From assembly GCA_034670405.1 (NCBI GenBank), contig JAXDDX010000173.1:404001-468000 (forward strand): a stretch of 64,000 bases of DNA. The letters run 5' to 3'. This stretch comes from Hoplostethus atlanticus. Its lineage: Eukaryota > Chordata > Actinopteri > Trachichthyiformes > Trachichthyidae. A program made the position numbers and the translations under genes. The notes beneath the pieces were generated by a model that was not told where the DNA came from, ran no database searches, and worked only from the letters and a program-made list of their open reading frames with translations. Shown here in pieces: positions 10,511 through 22,875 of the stretch. How positions within the stretch are numbered: the stretch's first letter is position 1; each line of letters begins with the position of its first letter.

Positions 10511-10911
10511 AGCTGGGGCAAGCAGGTGAAGCAGGAACGAGGGAAGCAGGCAGGCTGGTGGGTTTCGGCGAGGAGACACGAGGAATGAGGCGTACAGGGG
10601 ATCTTGGAAGACAAGAAAACACAGTTAGGACAGCCCGGAGGCACACAAGGGAATTTAACTCTGAGAGAGAGAGTGACTACCACGGTAGTTGACGGAACAA
10701 TCTGGCGAAGAGTGGTTGAAGAGCCGGGGTATAAGTACTGCTGGGCTGATGAGATGATAGGCGGCAGGTGTGGAGGAAAGGCAGGGCCAGGAGAGGGAGC
10801 CACATCCACACCACACACACAGACAGACAACGAGAGACAGACAGGGGAGGTGGAGACACAAGGGAGGTAGGAACACAGGGAAAACCCGGGGTCGGGGCTG
10901 GAGCCGTGACA
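10511..10911 (-). mobile_element. Partial LTR, inverted relative to its neighbour
   Basis: Reading from 10911 leftward, it begins TGTCACGGCTCCAGCCCC and follows the LTR at 9942-10510 through to CCTGCTTGCCCCAGC, where it stops. The last ~160 bases of the LTR are missing. The two copies form an inverted repeat of about 400 bp with a loop of about 160 bp. The differences between them (an extra CCTACCTCCC stretch, scattered substitutions) show they are separate copies rather than an assembly echo of one sequence. Confidence 0.75.
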
Positions 10912-11465
10912 CCTGAGCTGGAAATGCAGTTTTCGGGGATGGTGATAACCGGTCATCAAGTTGTAAATCTGATGCATGCAAATGAGGGAAACACCTACTA
11001 CTCCTGACATACCATAAAAGCCTGTCAGCCCTTGACCCTTGGGCTCGGCTCAGCACACACACGAAATCTCACAAACTCGAACGAACAAAGGAGGACAACT
11101 CCTGCAACGGGCGGAGGAGCAAAAACTCAGGCGGAAAGACATCAAGAAACATCAAGGAACATCAAGAAACTCAACTCAACCCTCCTGCAGCCCGTCCCGC
11201 AGCCCGTCCCGCAGCCCGTCCTGTAACTAAGTTTGAACCTGGCTAAAAGCTCTTCTCTCAGCTCAAGTACCAGACCAGGGGCCTGTTCCAAGAAGCGGGT
11301 TCAGCAAACTCTGAGTCTAACCCTGCACTCTGAGTTGATTAATTCTGAGATGGCCAAGTCTGAGTTTTCGGTTCCAGAACGGCTGATTTGAGTTAGTTCA
11401 ATCAACTTTGAGTATGTTCACCTTGAGTTAAGCGCGTGCGCAACGACAATAAAAAGCCATCATCA

Positions 11466-11740
11466 ATGGAGGTCCGATACTACGATTCACCATGGCAACC
11501 AGCAAGCAGAAGGGTTGTAAAGGAGAGGGAATTGCCGTGGGAGAGAATCGCTGCCCGAGTCAATGCGTATGTTTGAATGCAGTAGTGTATTCATTTAACA
11601 TTTAACCACGCTTTCTTATAATATTACCTACATGTGAGAAAGTGGTGGAATGGTATTGGAAAAAAAATATTTTCATTTAGGTGCAATCCCACGGGCGCAA
11701 AGCGCTCTTGGCAGCAGCTGAAAATGAAATATAAAAACAT
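11466..11740 (+). pseudogene. Harbinger MYB/SANT-like accessory protein, two exons, truncated
   Basis: Exon 1 (11466-11566) starts MEVRYYDSPW and runs to PWERIAARVNA. A GT-AG intron spans 11567-11680. Exon 2 begins CNPTGAKRSWQQLKMKYKNI. The split codon joins in frame (GC|G). This is the trihelix/MYB-like DNA-binding protein that Harbinger elements carry to import and target the transposase (established for the superfamily). Coding stops where a SINE is inserted at about 11740. Confidence 0.65.
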
Positions 11741-11878
11741 TACAATAGAGTCATTTAGCAGACGCTTTTATCCAAAGCGACTTACAAAGGTGATAATTAA
11801 CACTATGTGGGGATCGAACCCACAACCCTGAGACTAATGAGAGTCTAATGCTTTACCAACTGAGCTGTCTGGGCCAGA
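11740..11878 (-). repeat. tRNA-Lys-like SINE fragment
   Basis: On the minus strand an A-box-like stretch (AGCTCAGTTGGTAAAGCAT) and a B-box (GTGGGTTCGATCCCCAC) resemble a tRNA-Lys head. They are followed by the motif complementary to GCAGACGCTTTTATCC AAAGCGACTT, which is common in fish repeats. It sits inside the Harbinger MYB exon, so it postdates that element. Confidence 0.6.
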
Positions 11879-12006
11879 CATACTTCACATGGTGTACTTG
11901 GGGTGACAAATTAGAAAGGCAGATCTAGAAATTTCATTACTCAAACATAAGTTAGAGGTGGGTGCATGGTCACAGGTGAAATGTGTTGTTGGAACAATAT
12001 AAAATA

Positions 12007-12249
12007 CTAACTGTTGCTTTTGTATTTGTAGGAAATAAAGAAGACCAAATGAAAGGTGTCTTTATTTGACTGCTCGGGGTGGTGGTAGCTTAATCCGTGA
12101 AGTGTAAACGGCATATTATATCTCGGACAGCTCTTCCATCCTGGACATAGAACATCTAATCGGGGTCTCAAAATCCTCTCCCAACGTAAGGCTATGCAAA
12201 TTACTTCCGCTTGAATATCGATCGGGTTACCGAGGAAAGGACACGCCAT
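12007..12249 (-). pseudogene. PIF/Harbinger transposase N-terminal fragment
   Basis: The frame starts MACPFLGNPIDIQAEVI and continues ALRWERILRPRLDVL. This is the characteristic start of Harbinger-family nucleases (established family pattern MA-PF-NPVD-EAE, with R-RVFRPR-D). It diverges after about residue 35, and the DDE nuclease domain is absent. It lies opposite the MYB fragment, near the right TIR. Confidence 0.6.
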
Positions 12250-13403
12250 GTCCGACAGCTGCTTCAGGTTCAGCAGAGGGAGGAGACAGGGAGAAAGTCA
12301 GGGTTTGTTCAAGAAAACCTGCCAGCGAGCAGGTTAGGTTCACAGAGTCAGTTACCATGGTAACTGATTCAGAGTTTGAGTTACCTCTCTTTCTGGAACG
12401 GAAAACCCAGAGTTTCCCTCCTCATCTCAGGGTTAACAAACTCAGAGTTTTCACTAAACCCGCTTCTTGGAACAGGCCCCAGCTCTAGAGTGAATCTTGC
12501 CGAGACGGCCGATTGATTTCACTCAACCTGATCCAGAAGACTACGAAACCATGTCAGAAGCCAGCCGCTACTCTACTCTGCTTCCTGAACGACGTGAGTC
12601 AACACATCGACCTATCCCTCTATAACCACTGAGGTGAACTGTTGGCACGACGACTCCGACGAACAACAGCCCCCGGACCGCACCCCACAACGGCCCTCCT
12701 GACGTCGACTGGTCCAGACCAACACGTGCGTGTGTTTACCTGTCCACTGCGACTGCGCGACGGTTACCACGGAAACCGTTACACCCTGCAAACCAGACGG
12801 TAACCAACTTTCTTGTTGATGCACGGGTGATGCAAAGGCAGTGTTGAACTGTGAAAGTGAGGTTAGAATACTCTCTCTCTCTCCACTATTCTCCCAAGTT
12901 TCCCAGAAACTGTCAGCTGTCCTCCAAGCCATCTTTTGCTGTTGCCACATTGCCGCAATTAGACGTATTACAGCTCAGGTCGTTTTGTCCGTGCCAACTT
13001 CCTTGCAATTGCTATTTGCCATATTCTCTGCCACTGTTATTTGCCATACCATTTGCCAATATTATCTGCTCTCATTTCATTTAACTTTGTTGTACATATT
13101 GTACATACATTTATCTATCATTATTCTTCGTGTTTAATCAGTTAATAAATCTTTGTATTTATAAAGAACTGACTATTGTGTGTTATTGATATATCCTGGA
13201 CATGAAGGTAGAAAATCACTGAAATCTAGAGCTCACTTCTTCTGATTATTAGACTGATATCATTATAAAGACACTATTCCAGTGTAAACTGGTGGTGCCC
13301 CGCAAGTGTTAATTAATAAGATATTAATTACTAAGAATAATTTCAATAATTGTCAATTTTCAGAATTGACCAAATAGTCTCATCGTTCATAACGAAGCAC
13401 AAC

Positions 13404-14330
13404 ATGCTACACAAGCGCCACAATGACACGGATATAATCTCTCCCCCCTCCAAGAGGCCGGGGCCATCGACTAGACGGACACACTGTTCAAACATGGCGG
13501 TGAGTGTTAAACTTGGCTAGCTAGCTAGCTAACGTTATAGCTAACCCAGTTAGACCATAGCCTCAACGGGGAAGTTTTCTCACTAACTAATATGTAAGAT
13601 ATGTAGTTTACTGATTTGTAATTTGTAATGTGTTACAGGAAGCGGTACGGAGGCTGCACAACAATGAGAACAACATCCAACGATATGATCCACAAGAAGG
13701 GTATGAATGCTTGTTGTGACGGTTGCTTGTTGGAGCTAGATCGCTAGAAGTGTAACGTTGCAGTCTAGGAAACAACCAACACTGAACAATCTGTTTCTGT
13801 TTCAACAGCGTAATCTCTCCACACAACAAGGCGGTTACAACGTCGCTGCAGAAGGAGGATATTGATGTGGATGTTATCACGGGTGAGCAAAGCCTTTCAG
13901 CCTGGTGTTAAAGGCTGATATTGAGTCATAACATTAGAACCACACCAGTCCTATCTAATTTGCCTTTCTAGGGCATTTTCAGGTTAGCACAACTGTCGGA
14001 GCTCCGCCAGGTTCTTCAGGGCAGGCTGGAGGAAGACCACGGCTACACAGCTATCGCCCCATGCAGCAGTCTGCCGCCTTTCAGACCGTCAGCCCAGATG
14101 CCAACTTTAAGCCATTCTTTTATTATTATTATTATTTATTATGTAATTTTTTTAACTTTTTTTACATTTGCATTGCAGTGTTCCCTGTGTGTTTGAGTGT
14201 GTTTACCCACTAACTTTCACTAGTTTGTACACATATTTATGCATTCATTATTATTTCACTTACTTGACTTCACTTTTTGTTCCTTGCACTGTCAATTTTT
14301 GGAAATGCAATAAACTACTCTTATAGACAT
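13404..14330 (+). CDS. Candidate four-exon gene of unknown identity, next to an LTR end
   Basis: Four segments join with correct phases: 13404-13499 (ends at GTGAGT), 13639-13700 (acceptor TTACAG, donor GTATGA), 13809-13882 (acceptor TTCAACAG, donor GTGAGC) and 13972-14213 (acceptor TTTCTAG, stop TAA). The product is 157 aa, starting MLHKRHNDTDIISPPSKRPG. Middle parts read AVRRLHNNENNIQRYDPQEG and TSLQKEDIDVDVIT, then a Gly/Pro/Gln-rich tail. The final ~35 residues are a dubious tyrosine/phenylalanine-rich run in an AT-rich tract. An AATAAA at 14309-14314 would end the transcript. The N-terminal KRP..TRR patch could be a nuclear localisation signal. I do not recognise the protein. The first ATG straddles the right end of LTR A, so either an upstream exon was cut off or the LTR supplies the 5' end; an internal ATG sits at the end of exon 1. 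Host gene or transposon gene cannot be settled here. Confidence 0.4.
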
Positions 14331-14528
14331 AATATTGCCTACTGCTTTTTTGGGGTTGGAGTACACTAATTATGTGCTGACAAGAATTAATGTAATAAAC
14401 AACTAATCGTCTGATTTTGAAATGGCTATTTCAGAATGAATAGGCTACATTATGATAATAATATGATATGATGATAATAATATGATAATTAATCTATAGC
14501 CTAGCCTATGGGCATAAACTGGGAGGAG

Positions 14529-14864
14529 TTAAGCTAGGCACAGAACCAATGAAACGACATATGAATGGCCAGTAAAATCCCATTTAACGTCATCAGTCTT
14601 AGCTGGTCTTCCAATGAAATTGAAAGCCATTACTGCATGGTGCTCCCCACGTGGGTCTGGCATGAACTGCAATACGGCACGCAGGTGTGAAAATTCCCTT
14701 TGTTCTGGCAAGGTAAGTAATCTGCCCCCCATGGAGATTGATGGCAGCTGTTCCTCGTCAGAAATCGACTGACGGGGGTACGGTTCCGTCTGTTTTTGGA
14801 GTCGCATGATTTTATATTCGCGGGTCGTCAACTGTAGATTACTGCCGAACACATTAAGTGCCAC
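14529..14864 (-). CDS. Unidentified 111-codon ORF with coding-like composition
   Basis: Mixed, non-repetitive composition with the segments MRLQKQTEPYPRQ, FSHLRAVLQFMPDPRGEHHAVMA and FIGRPAKTDDVKWDF. No zinc, transmembrane or catalytic motif is seen. It abuts BEL/Pao integrase coding of opposite strand, so a retroelement gag origin is possible but not demonstrated. It could also be chance. Confidence 0.25.
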   Translation of the reverse strand: MALNVFGSNLQLTTREYKIMRLQKQTEPYPRQSISDEEQLPSISMGGRLLTLPEQREFSHLRAVLQFMPDPRGEHHAVMAFNFIGRPAKTDDVKWDFTGHSYVVSLVLCLA

Positions 14865-14892
14865 GGAGATTCGCGGCTCTGCTCGGAGTCGG

Positions 14893-15075
14893 AAATGCGG
14901 CTTTTGGTGTAGTGTATTGAGTTCATTGAGACCATGGACACGTCAAGCTTTATAAATGCTTTACGTCGTTTCTTTGCTGCCCGTGGACCTGTAAAGTTGA
15001 TACGGTCTGACTGTGGCACAAATTTTAAAGGAGCCTGCAAAGAGTTACAAATACTCCTGCGAGATGACCAAGAAC
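14893..15075 (+). pseudogene. BEL/Pao integrase core fragment
   Basis: The reading IEFIETMDTSSFINALRRFF, then GPVKLIRSDCGTNFKGA, is the segment of BEL/Pao integrase containing the second catalytic Asp (SDCGTNF). It ends at about 15075 and is cut off on both sides. It is distinct from the fragment at 3310-3960, which stops before this part. Confidence 0.65.
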
Positions 15076-15084
15076 CAAGCGTTT

Positions 15085-16560
15085 CTAAATTTCTAAGATG
15101 ATCTGACTAGTCCTTGATTACCTTAGTCTGAGATTCTGTAGTCTAGAACTAATTAAATCTTGATATCAATTTGTCAAGAGCCTTGAATGCAACCATGGGG
15201 ACTCCTACTGGCAGAGACTGAAACAGAAAAAGCAGTCTGGGCAAAACATTAATTCGGACAGTTTCAATTCTTCCAATTAGTCATAAGGGGAGAATCTCCC
15301 ATCTAAGCATATCCGCCTTTATTTCCTTCAATAGCTTTCTATAATTGGCTTCATAAAGTTTTGAGGTGGAGGGAGTGATAACAACGCCTAAGTATCCAAA
15401 GCCTTCCCTGGACCAATGAAACTTGGCCTGTTCATCTAATTGTGATGGCCACGTATCCATATTCATTTAAAACTTGCATTATGCGTGGCACTGAGGAGAT
15501 ATGATCACTCACATATAGCATGACATCATCCGCAAATAGGGAAATCTTATGTTCCACCCCTCTATCATCTTTTATACCCTTTATATGATCCTCTTGTCTA
15601 ATGGTTTCAGCAAGTGGCTCTAAACTTATATCGAAGAGCAAGGGACTCCTCCCCCTGCCTAAGTCCCCGTTTTAACTAGAAAAACTGAGAGCAACATCCA
15701 TTCACCCTCACTCTTGACCTTGGATCTAGATATAACACTTTCACCAATCTATGAATTTCAGGTGAAACCCCATCTTATCTAATGTATGGTTGAGATAGAC
15801 CCAATCCACTGTCAAAAGCCTTTTGAGCATCTAAACTAAGTATCATAGATGTCTGATGTTTCTTTTTTGCACATGACATAATGTTAAGGACACGCCTGAT
15901 GTTATTGGCTCCCTGTCTACCTGGTATGAATCCTGTTTGATCAGATGGTATCAACTGTGTTATAACCTTATGGATTCTCTTTGTTAGTATAGCACTAAGT
16001 ATCTTTTGGTTGTTACATAGAGGACTTATTGGCCTATATCCTTCACACTTAGTGGGGTCTTTCCCTTCCTTAGATTATGGCCTCTGCCCATGATTTAGGA
16101 GGGTTTCCTTCCGATAGGGCATAATTATAGACCTTGGCCAGAAGCTCCTCCCCAAAACATTTACAGAATTCTCCGGATCCCGAATTCTTCCGGATTCTTC
16201 TTTAGTTTTTTAATAACTTCCTTTATTTCACGCTACTCTATACGTGTTATCATTATTTGCCTATTCTTCTTGGGAGAGGGAAGGTAGATTTAATCTAGAA
16301 AAGAATGTTCTTATCTTTCCCTCCTTGTCTCTTGGTTGTAAAACTAACTTCCTTGAGACTGGGTGAGAGACTTTGTTGATCACACAGTTAGCTTGCTCCA
16401 TATGCAGCTGAAATGCCAAGAAACCTCTTGCTCTATTTCCCTTCTCATAATATTTTTGATTTGAAAATCCTGATTTGAAAAAGCCTTGTATGTCAAAAAC
16501 TCCTATAATTTATGTCTTTTCTGAATTGGGCTTCTACAAGTGTTTACCTTGCATCATGGC
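15085..16560 (-). pseudogene. L1-clade LINE reverse transcriptase, degenerate
   Basis: Read on the minus strand from about 16200 down, fragments in shifting frames give an L1-type RT. They include YNYALSEGNPPKSWAEA, then GYRPISLLCNNQKILS (frame-corrected from 16080-16000), PSDQTGFIPGRQGANNIRR (about 15945-15900), LDAQKAFD (about 15830) and SLFADDVMLYVSDH (about 15545-15505). The FADD box is intact but the frame is broken many times. There is no ORF1 and no poly(A) tail. The left boundary at about 15085 is at the BEL fragment. Confidence 0.7.
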
Positions 16561-16723
16561 ACAAGGGATAGTAACATCTTGTCCTGTGTAATAATGAATG
16601 AATGAATGTGGGAAAAGACATGTCTGCATGGTCACAAGTAGTCCTACCTGGAGAGAGTTTGAATGGAAAACTAAGACTCCTTTTGTGTTGGCGAGATACA
16701 GCAATACTTCAGAACTATGCTGG

Positions 16724-17204
16724 TGTCAGTTTGTGTCAATTTTGGACCCAAAAACAGGACTCGGACAAAGGCCAGCAACAGTTCAATGCAGTTTATTTAC
16801 AAGGTAGGTGAGAAGGAGTATGGAGAGCTGAGCCAGAGTTACGGTGGAGCGTGGCAGGCAGAGAGAGCTGAGCTGACGGCTGGAAAGCAGACTGGCGGGG
16901 CACTGGGCGAGGCAGGCGGACAGAGATCAGCAAGAGTAATGAACTTGAAGCACGGGTAAACACAGAGTTAGTCTAGATCCGAGCAAACACGAGTAAACAC
17001 AGAACTAGGGCTCAAGTTTGACCGTAGCGTTAGTACCACATTGGCGAACTGAACGATCTGGCGAAGACTGGAGTGTAGAGCCGGGGTATTTATACTACAG
17101 GAACTAGATGAGTGGATGGGTCGCAGGTGTGCAGGTGGATTGGCGGCAGGAGTCTAACGGAGCGCCACGCCCAGACACACACACCCAGACAGAGAGAGAG
17201 AACA

Positions 17205-17205
<1 letters not shown>
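16724..17205 (-). mobile_element. Partial 3' LTR of the minus-strand Gypsy element
   Basis: The left boundary TGTCAGTTTGTGTCAATTTTGGACC is the complement of an LTR end similar to that at 10510 (TTTGGGTCCAAA...TGACA). AATAAA on the minus strand (plus TTTATT near 16795) is the likely poly(A) signal. The first part of the LTR appears to be deleted, because the chromodomain coding runs directly into the GT-rich stretch at about 17150-17205. Confidence 0.55.
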
Positions 17206-19403
<2,198 letters not shown>

Positions 19404-19410
<7 letters not shown>

Positions 19411-20172
19411 AAGATTGGCGATCATACCCACATTTTTTTGAGATTGTCCTAAATTATATATACCGGAGAGACATTCAGGTGGAGATCAAGCAAATCATGG
19501 GGGTAGATCTACCTCTAGAGAGAGCATTCTTTATATTGGGAGAGATTCCAGAGGAAATGGTTAACAAAAATCAGACATATTTACTTGGGGTGTTACTGCT
19601 CATCGCAAAAAAGATGATTACAGTGTTATGGAGAAGTGTAACACCACCAACTGTCCAACAATGGAGGGAAAGAGTAAAATGTGTTTATATGATGGAAAGC
19701 ATAACAGCCAAACTCCAAATAAGGACTGATGTTTTCAACATTAAGTGGACACCGGTAATACTACAGCTACCGAGACTGATGAAGGACACAACTTCTCCGT
19801 AATCTCAGTGTAGGGGAGGAGTTCAACTGGTGCAGTCTACCTGTAAATGGAGCCATGTATACAGATGTGACTGTGTATAAGTGTATGTAGATTGGTGGTA
19901 CAGTGACAAACTAAATGAGATTTCTCCTGACCCTCTCTTCTTTAAAGTTTCCCAATGGGCATATGAAGAAGTGAATGGTTAAACACATGGGTGATTGCAT
20001 ATTGGTTAGAATGAGGTTAATTGAGTGCCTGTGTCTGTGATGCCTCTACAAACAGAACATCTGAATAAGATATGTCAATGCGATGCTTATATTTTTGTTA
20101 TGTGAATTATGTAACATGTATGTTCACTTTTATACGACTGCATATGGAAATAAAGGTCAAGTGCAAAAAAAA
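19404..20172 (+). mobile_element. 5'-truncated L1-like LINE 3' end
   Basis: The ORF at 19404-19802 encodes a C-terminal piece (GVLLLIAKKMITVLWRS, then PPTVQQWRERVKCVYMME and FNIKWTPVI), the usual end of fish L1 ORF2 after the RT. It is followed by about 350 bp of 3' UTR and an A-run at 20165-20173 that would be the target-primed tail. It abuts the truncated Gypsy RT on its left. Confidence 0.55.
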
Positions 20173-20173
20173 A

Positions 20174-21107
20174 GACTACCTGTACACATAGGGTCCCTTC
20201 TGCTCCACCATGGGGTTTTCTCCCTTCAGTATCTCCTTGGGTTGAGGATGTTTAAAGGACTGCTGCTAGCAGTTCTTAAATATCACAATCCCATTGGGTT
20301 ACATCTGTACTCTATAACTCACACATATGCACACCCCTTCACAGACTTCATATTCTCTTAGCCAACGAGTCCATATGATTCACTGCATGGCCAACATGTC
20401 CATAATCTTTTCTTTTAAACATTTCATCTGTATCAATTCCACAGTTCACAGTTCTTGCATTTTAAAGGTTCACTTTTTAAGACACGGTGGCTCCCATCTC
20501 AACACGAGTGAGATCCTCCTGATATCAGTTCCCAAGTAGTCTAAATAATTATCTACAGCTATATAAATACGTTCTCCTATTATGATTAGGCAATTGTAAT
20601 TGTAATTTTGTTTTTCAAATGAAATGAGGCCATTCCATACAGATCAGATTTCAGAGTCACACCAAAATTCCATTTAATTATTAATGTGTGCTTTGTGACA
20701 GTGGATATTTAATGATAGAGCCTTCAACTCTTCCCAGTTCTTCCTCTAGCCTGGCAATACTCCTTCATTGTTTGAAGGTGTATATATGTTTAGGGTGTTT
20801 TAGGGGTCTGATAAGGTCAGTAGGATGCCATCTGTATATGCACTTCATCCCTGATATCAGGGGGTTGCAACTTCTTTGATATTTTGGTTCTTTCTAAAAG
20901 TCAAAACTTTGAGCATAAGATAGATAGACAGATAAAAAGCACAGGAGTGAAAGGGCACACTTAGTTTTTCCATCATTGTTGCTCAATGGTTTGGAGACAC
21001 CAGGACACACATACAGGTTCTGATTGGTGGAAATCGTGCAAGGCATACAGTACTTCTCACTGAAAAGATGTTTTTGTCATCATTTATACCATTGTTTGTA
21101 TTATTAC
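20174..21107. other. Intron-like sequence, no gene seen
   Basis: AT-rich, with no convincing ORF, terminal repeat or exon. A (GATA)-like stretch is near 20920. It lies 3' of a glrb exon on the minus strand, and the next expected glrb exon was not found here. No later glrb exon was recognised anywhere down to position 1. Confidence 0.5.
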
Positions 21108-21214
21108 CTTTAAAGTTAGGCCTTATTCTTGGGTCATAACTGACCATCAGACGGTTCAAGATGTTGGAGGTAGAGTTAGCAGGAACCTGGGCCAAATCTT
21201 CTGCGGATAGCTGG
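21108..21214 (-). CDS. glrb: glrb second coding exon (glycine receptor beta)
   Basis: The minus-strand exon is bounded by acceptor TTTAACAG and donor GTAATA. It encodes [20 protein letters not shown] and then [15 protein letters not shown], ending one base into a Gly codon. This is the start of the mature extracellular domain of the glycine receptor beta subunit, a Cys-loop anion-channel subunit that pairs with alpha subunits and binds gephyrin at inhibitory synapses (established). The NST sequence is an N-glycosylation sequon. Phase matches the exon at 22876-23005 (2+1 bases). The match to the vertebrate family is strong; alpha subunits differ here. A teleost would usually have two paralogues, which cannot be told apart from 107 bp. 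Confidence 0.9.
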
Positions 21215-21714
21215 CTGTTAAAATATTCATGAAAATACATTAGATTAATTAACATTCAAATAACATTGGAACAACTTTATAATGAGGTGGTGATGATATT
21301 GGATGTAATGTTACTAATAACCTGTGTGAAGTGGGAATGTATTAAAAGATAATTAGACATTAAGAGAGAGAGAGAGACATTAAGATAATGTCAAGTGCTT
21401 TTGACAAACGTATCACAAAGTGATTTACAAAGTAACAAAGTACAAAACGAGAAACATTCAAGTCACATATATAAGGTTAAACGTAGTATACGTGTATGCG
21501 TGTGTGTGTGTGTGTTTGTGTGTGTATGTCAAACCTAAAAAGTTAATTCTTCTGTTGCCATATTTGCATTATTTATTCAGCTCAGCAAAGACAGATATAA
21601 AAAACTTTCCACTATAGGGTCAAAATGGACTAGCCAGGAATTGATTGTTATTTAAGTTATTCAGTCGCTTCCAAAATACAAATTGTGTTACCTATAGAGA
21701 CGACTTATCAGTAA

Positions 21715-21860
21715 GGCTATGGCCCTGTTTATACCTGGCATTAACATCCGATTTGGGCGATCAGATCTCAAGTTCACACCTCTAAGTACATCTGTTTACA
21801 CCTGGCATTAGAATGCGTCTAAGTGATCGGATCTCAGTTCCCCGCTCTATATGCAAATAA
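21715..21860. repeat. Fish DNA-transposon fragment
   Basis: GGCCCTGTTTATACCTGGCATTAACAT and an internal near-repeat, TGTTTACACCTGGCATTAGAATGCG, occur here. This pattern is common in small non-autonomous fish DNA transposons. No second terminus was found. A GA-rich low-complexity tract lies at about 21970-22010. Confidence 0.35.
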
Positions 21861-22059
21861 ACACGTACATCATCATACCAGTTAGCCTGATAACATATCA
21901 ATTACCAATCATTCATTGGCTCTCGGTCCGAGAGACAGCGCGTTCTCTCACTCTAGCACCAACCACAGCGCAGAGAGAGAGCGAGAGCGAGCGAGCGAGA
22001 GAGAGAGGTCTACGGTCTTTAAATGACGTTTTACGGTATAGGACATTATTTTATTAGTT

Positions 22060-22807
22060 TATTTTGTAATGTGTAGGTATGTCGATCTTTTAAAAGACAT
22101 GTTGAAATACATATACCTATACCAGTAGTCTCTCGTTGTATTGGTTTGCCCTCTTATGGATGTAATGCGCAAACATAGATATTGGAATGGTTCGAAAAAT
22201 AGGTTATCTTTCAGCGATGGGGTCTTCCACATCCTCCCACCATAACGTCCTTCTTGGTTCAGTTTCTGGTGTATGGTACGGGATGAAACCATTACCTCAG
22301 ACCTCTCCAGGTCAGCCTTGAGATCTCAGGATGTCAGGCGAGGTGTTTTTTCAATGGCTCGCATCTGAGACATCTGAGATACATTTTCCTCTTACCATCA
22401 CGTCCTGGGAGATTCTTAACAATTCCATGAGCAGCAAACTTCTTAATAACGTTGCAAATGTCAATACCAAGGTCTCTAGAGATAGCCTTGTGAACTTTTA
22501 TGTTTGTTTATAATAGTTTTTCTTACATCCTCAGAATCCTCATCCTTTTCTCTTCACCATTTTCATAGATGACCAGAGAAACAGTTGAATTACACAGCAA
22601 ATGAGAATCTTTTTCCTCCAACAAAATTGATTTCATTGTTTTGAAGGGTGCCAATTTTGAAACCATAAAAGATTATGTTTAATTTTTATTCTACTTATTT
22701 GATCATGTGCAGTCGATAGATGAATGTGTAAAGACGAAATGTTGTTTTAATTTCCCATTATTTCAGAAGATATTGTACAAGGGTGCCAATAACCTTGGCC
22801 AGAACTG
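22060..22807 (-). mobile_element. Tc1-like relic, internally deleted
   Basis: The right terminus is CAGTTCTGGCCAAGG... on the complement (ending 22807), followed by the target TA. A minus-strand peptide, VSSRTIHQKLNQEGRYGGRM, is a Tc1 HTH-to-catalytic linker piece. The terminal region matches the Tc1 at 53981-56930 (TTTCAGAAGATATTGTACA). It sits in the glrb intron between the two exons. Confidence 0.6.
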
Positions 22808-22875
22808 TATACTGAAGTGGAGATGTCTGTAAAGTGGAGATGTATTGAACTAAAGACAATGTATATGTGACTTAC

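Larger units (their letters stand above)
11279..12479 (+). mobile_element. PIF/Harbinger remnant with TIRs and CAG target duplication
   Basis: The terminal inverted repeats are GGGCCTGTTCCAAGAAGCGGGTT at the left and its complement at the right. CAG flanks both ends (11276-11278 and 12480-12482), fitting the 3-bp duplications of this superfamily. The uninterrupted copy of the host LTR near 41263 has one uncut CC-A/G-CTC site there, confirming insertion. Inside are a spliced MYB-like fragment (plus strand) and a transposase N-terminus (minus strand), the normal divergent or convergent two-gene content of Harbinger. The catalytic DDE domain is deleted. Confidence 0.75.
10912..13404 (+). mobile_element. 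Long LTR, family A, interrupted by a PIF/Harbinger element
   Basis: Sequence from CCTGAGCTGGAAATGCAG to AAGCACAACA matches the minus-strand copy at 40385-41606 over its whole length, once the insertion at 11279-12479 is removed. Comparison with the other copies places the true LTR start at TGT(TG)TCYGAACC, so the first bases here are lost to the abutting Gypsy LTR. A TATA-like CATAAAAG is at about 11022, and AATAAA near 13146 is followed by a T-rich run. Length without insertion is about 1.2 kb. No coding associated with this LTR was recognised, so the superfamily is open. Confidence 0.55.

Noticed and set aside
11740-11878. A functional tRNA-Lys gene
   Set aside because: The A and B boxes match but the anticodon arm has an extra base, the acceptor stem does not pair, and a SINE body follows.
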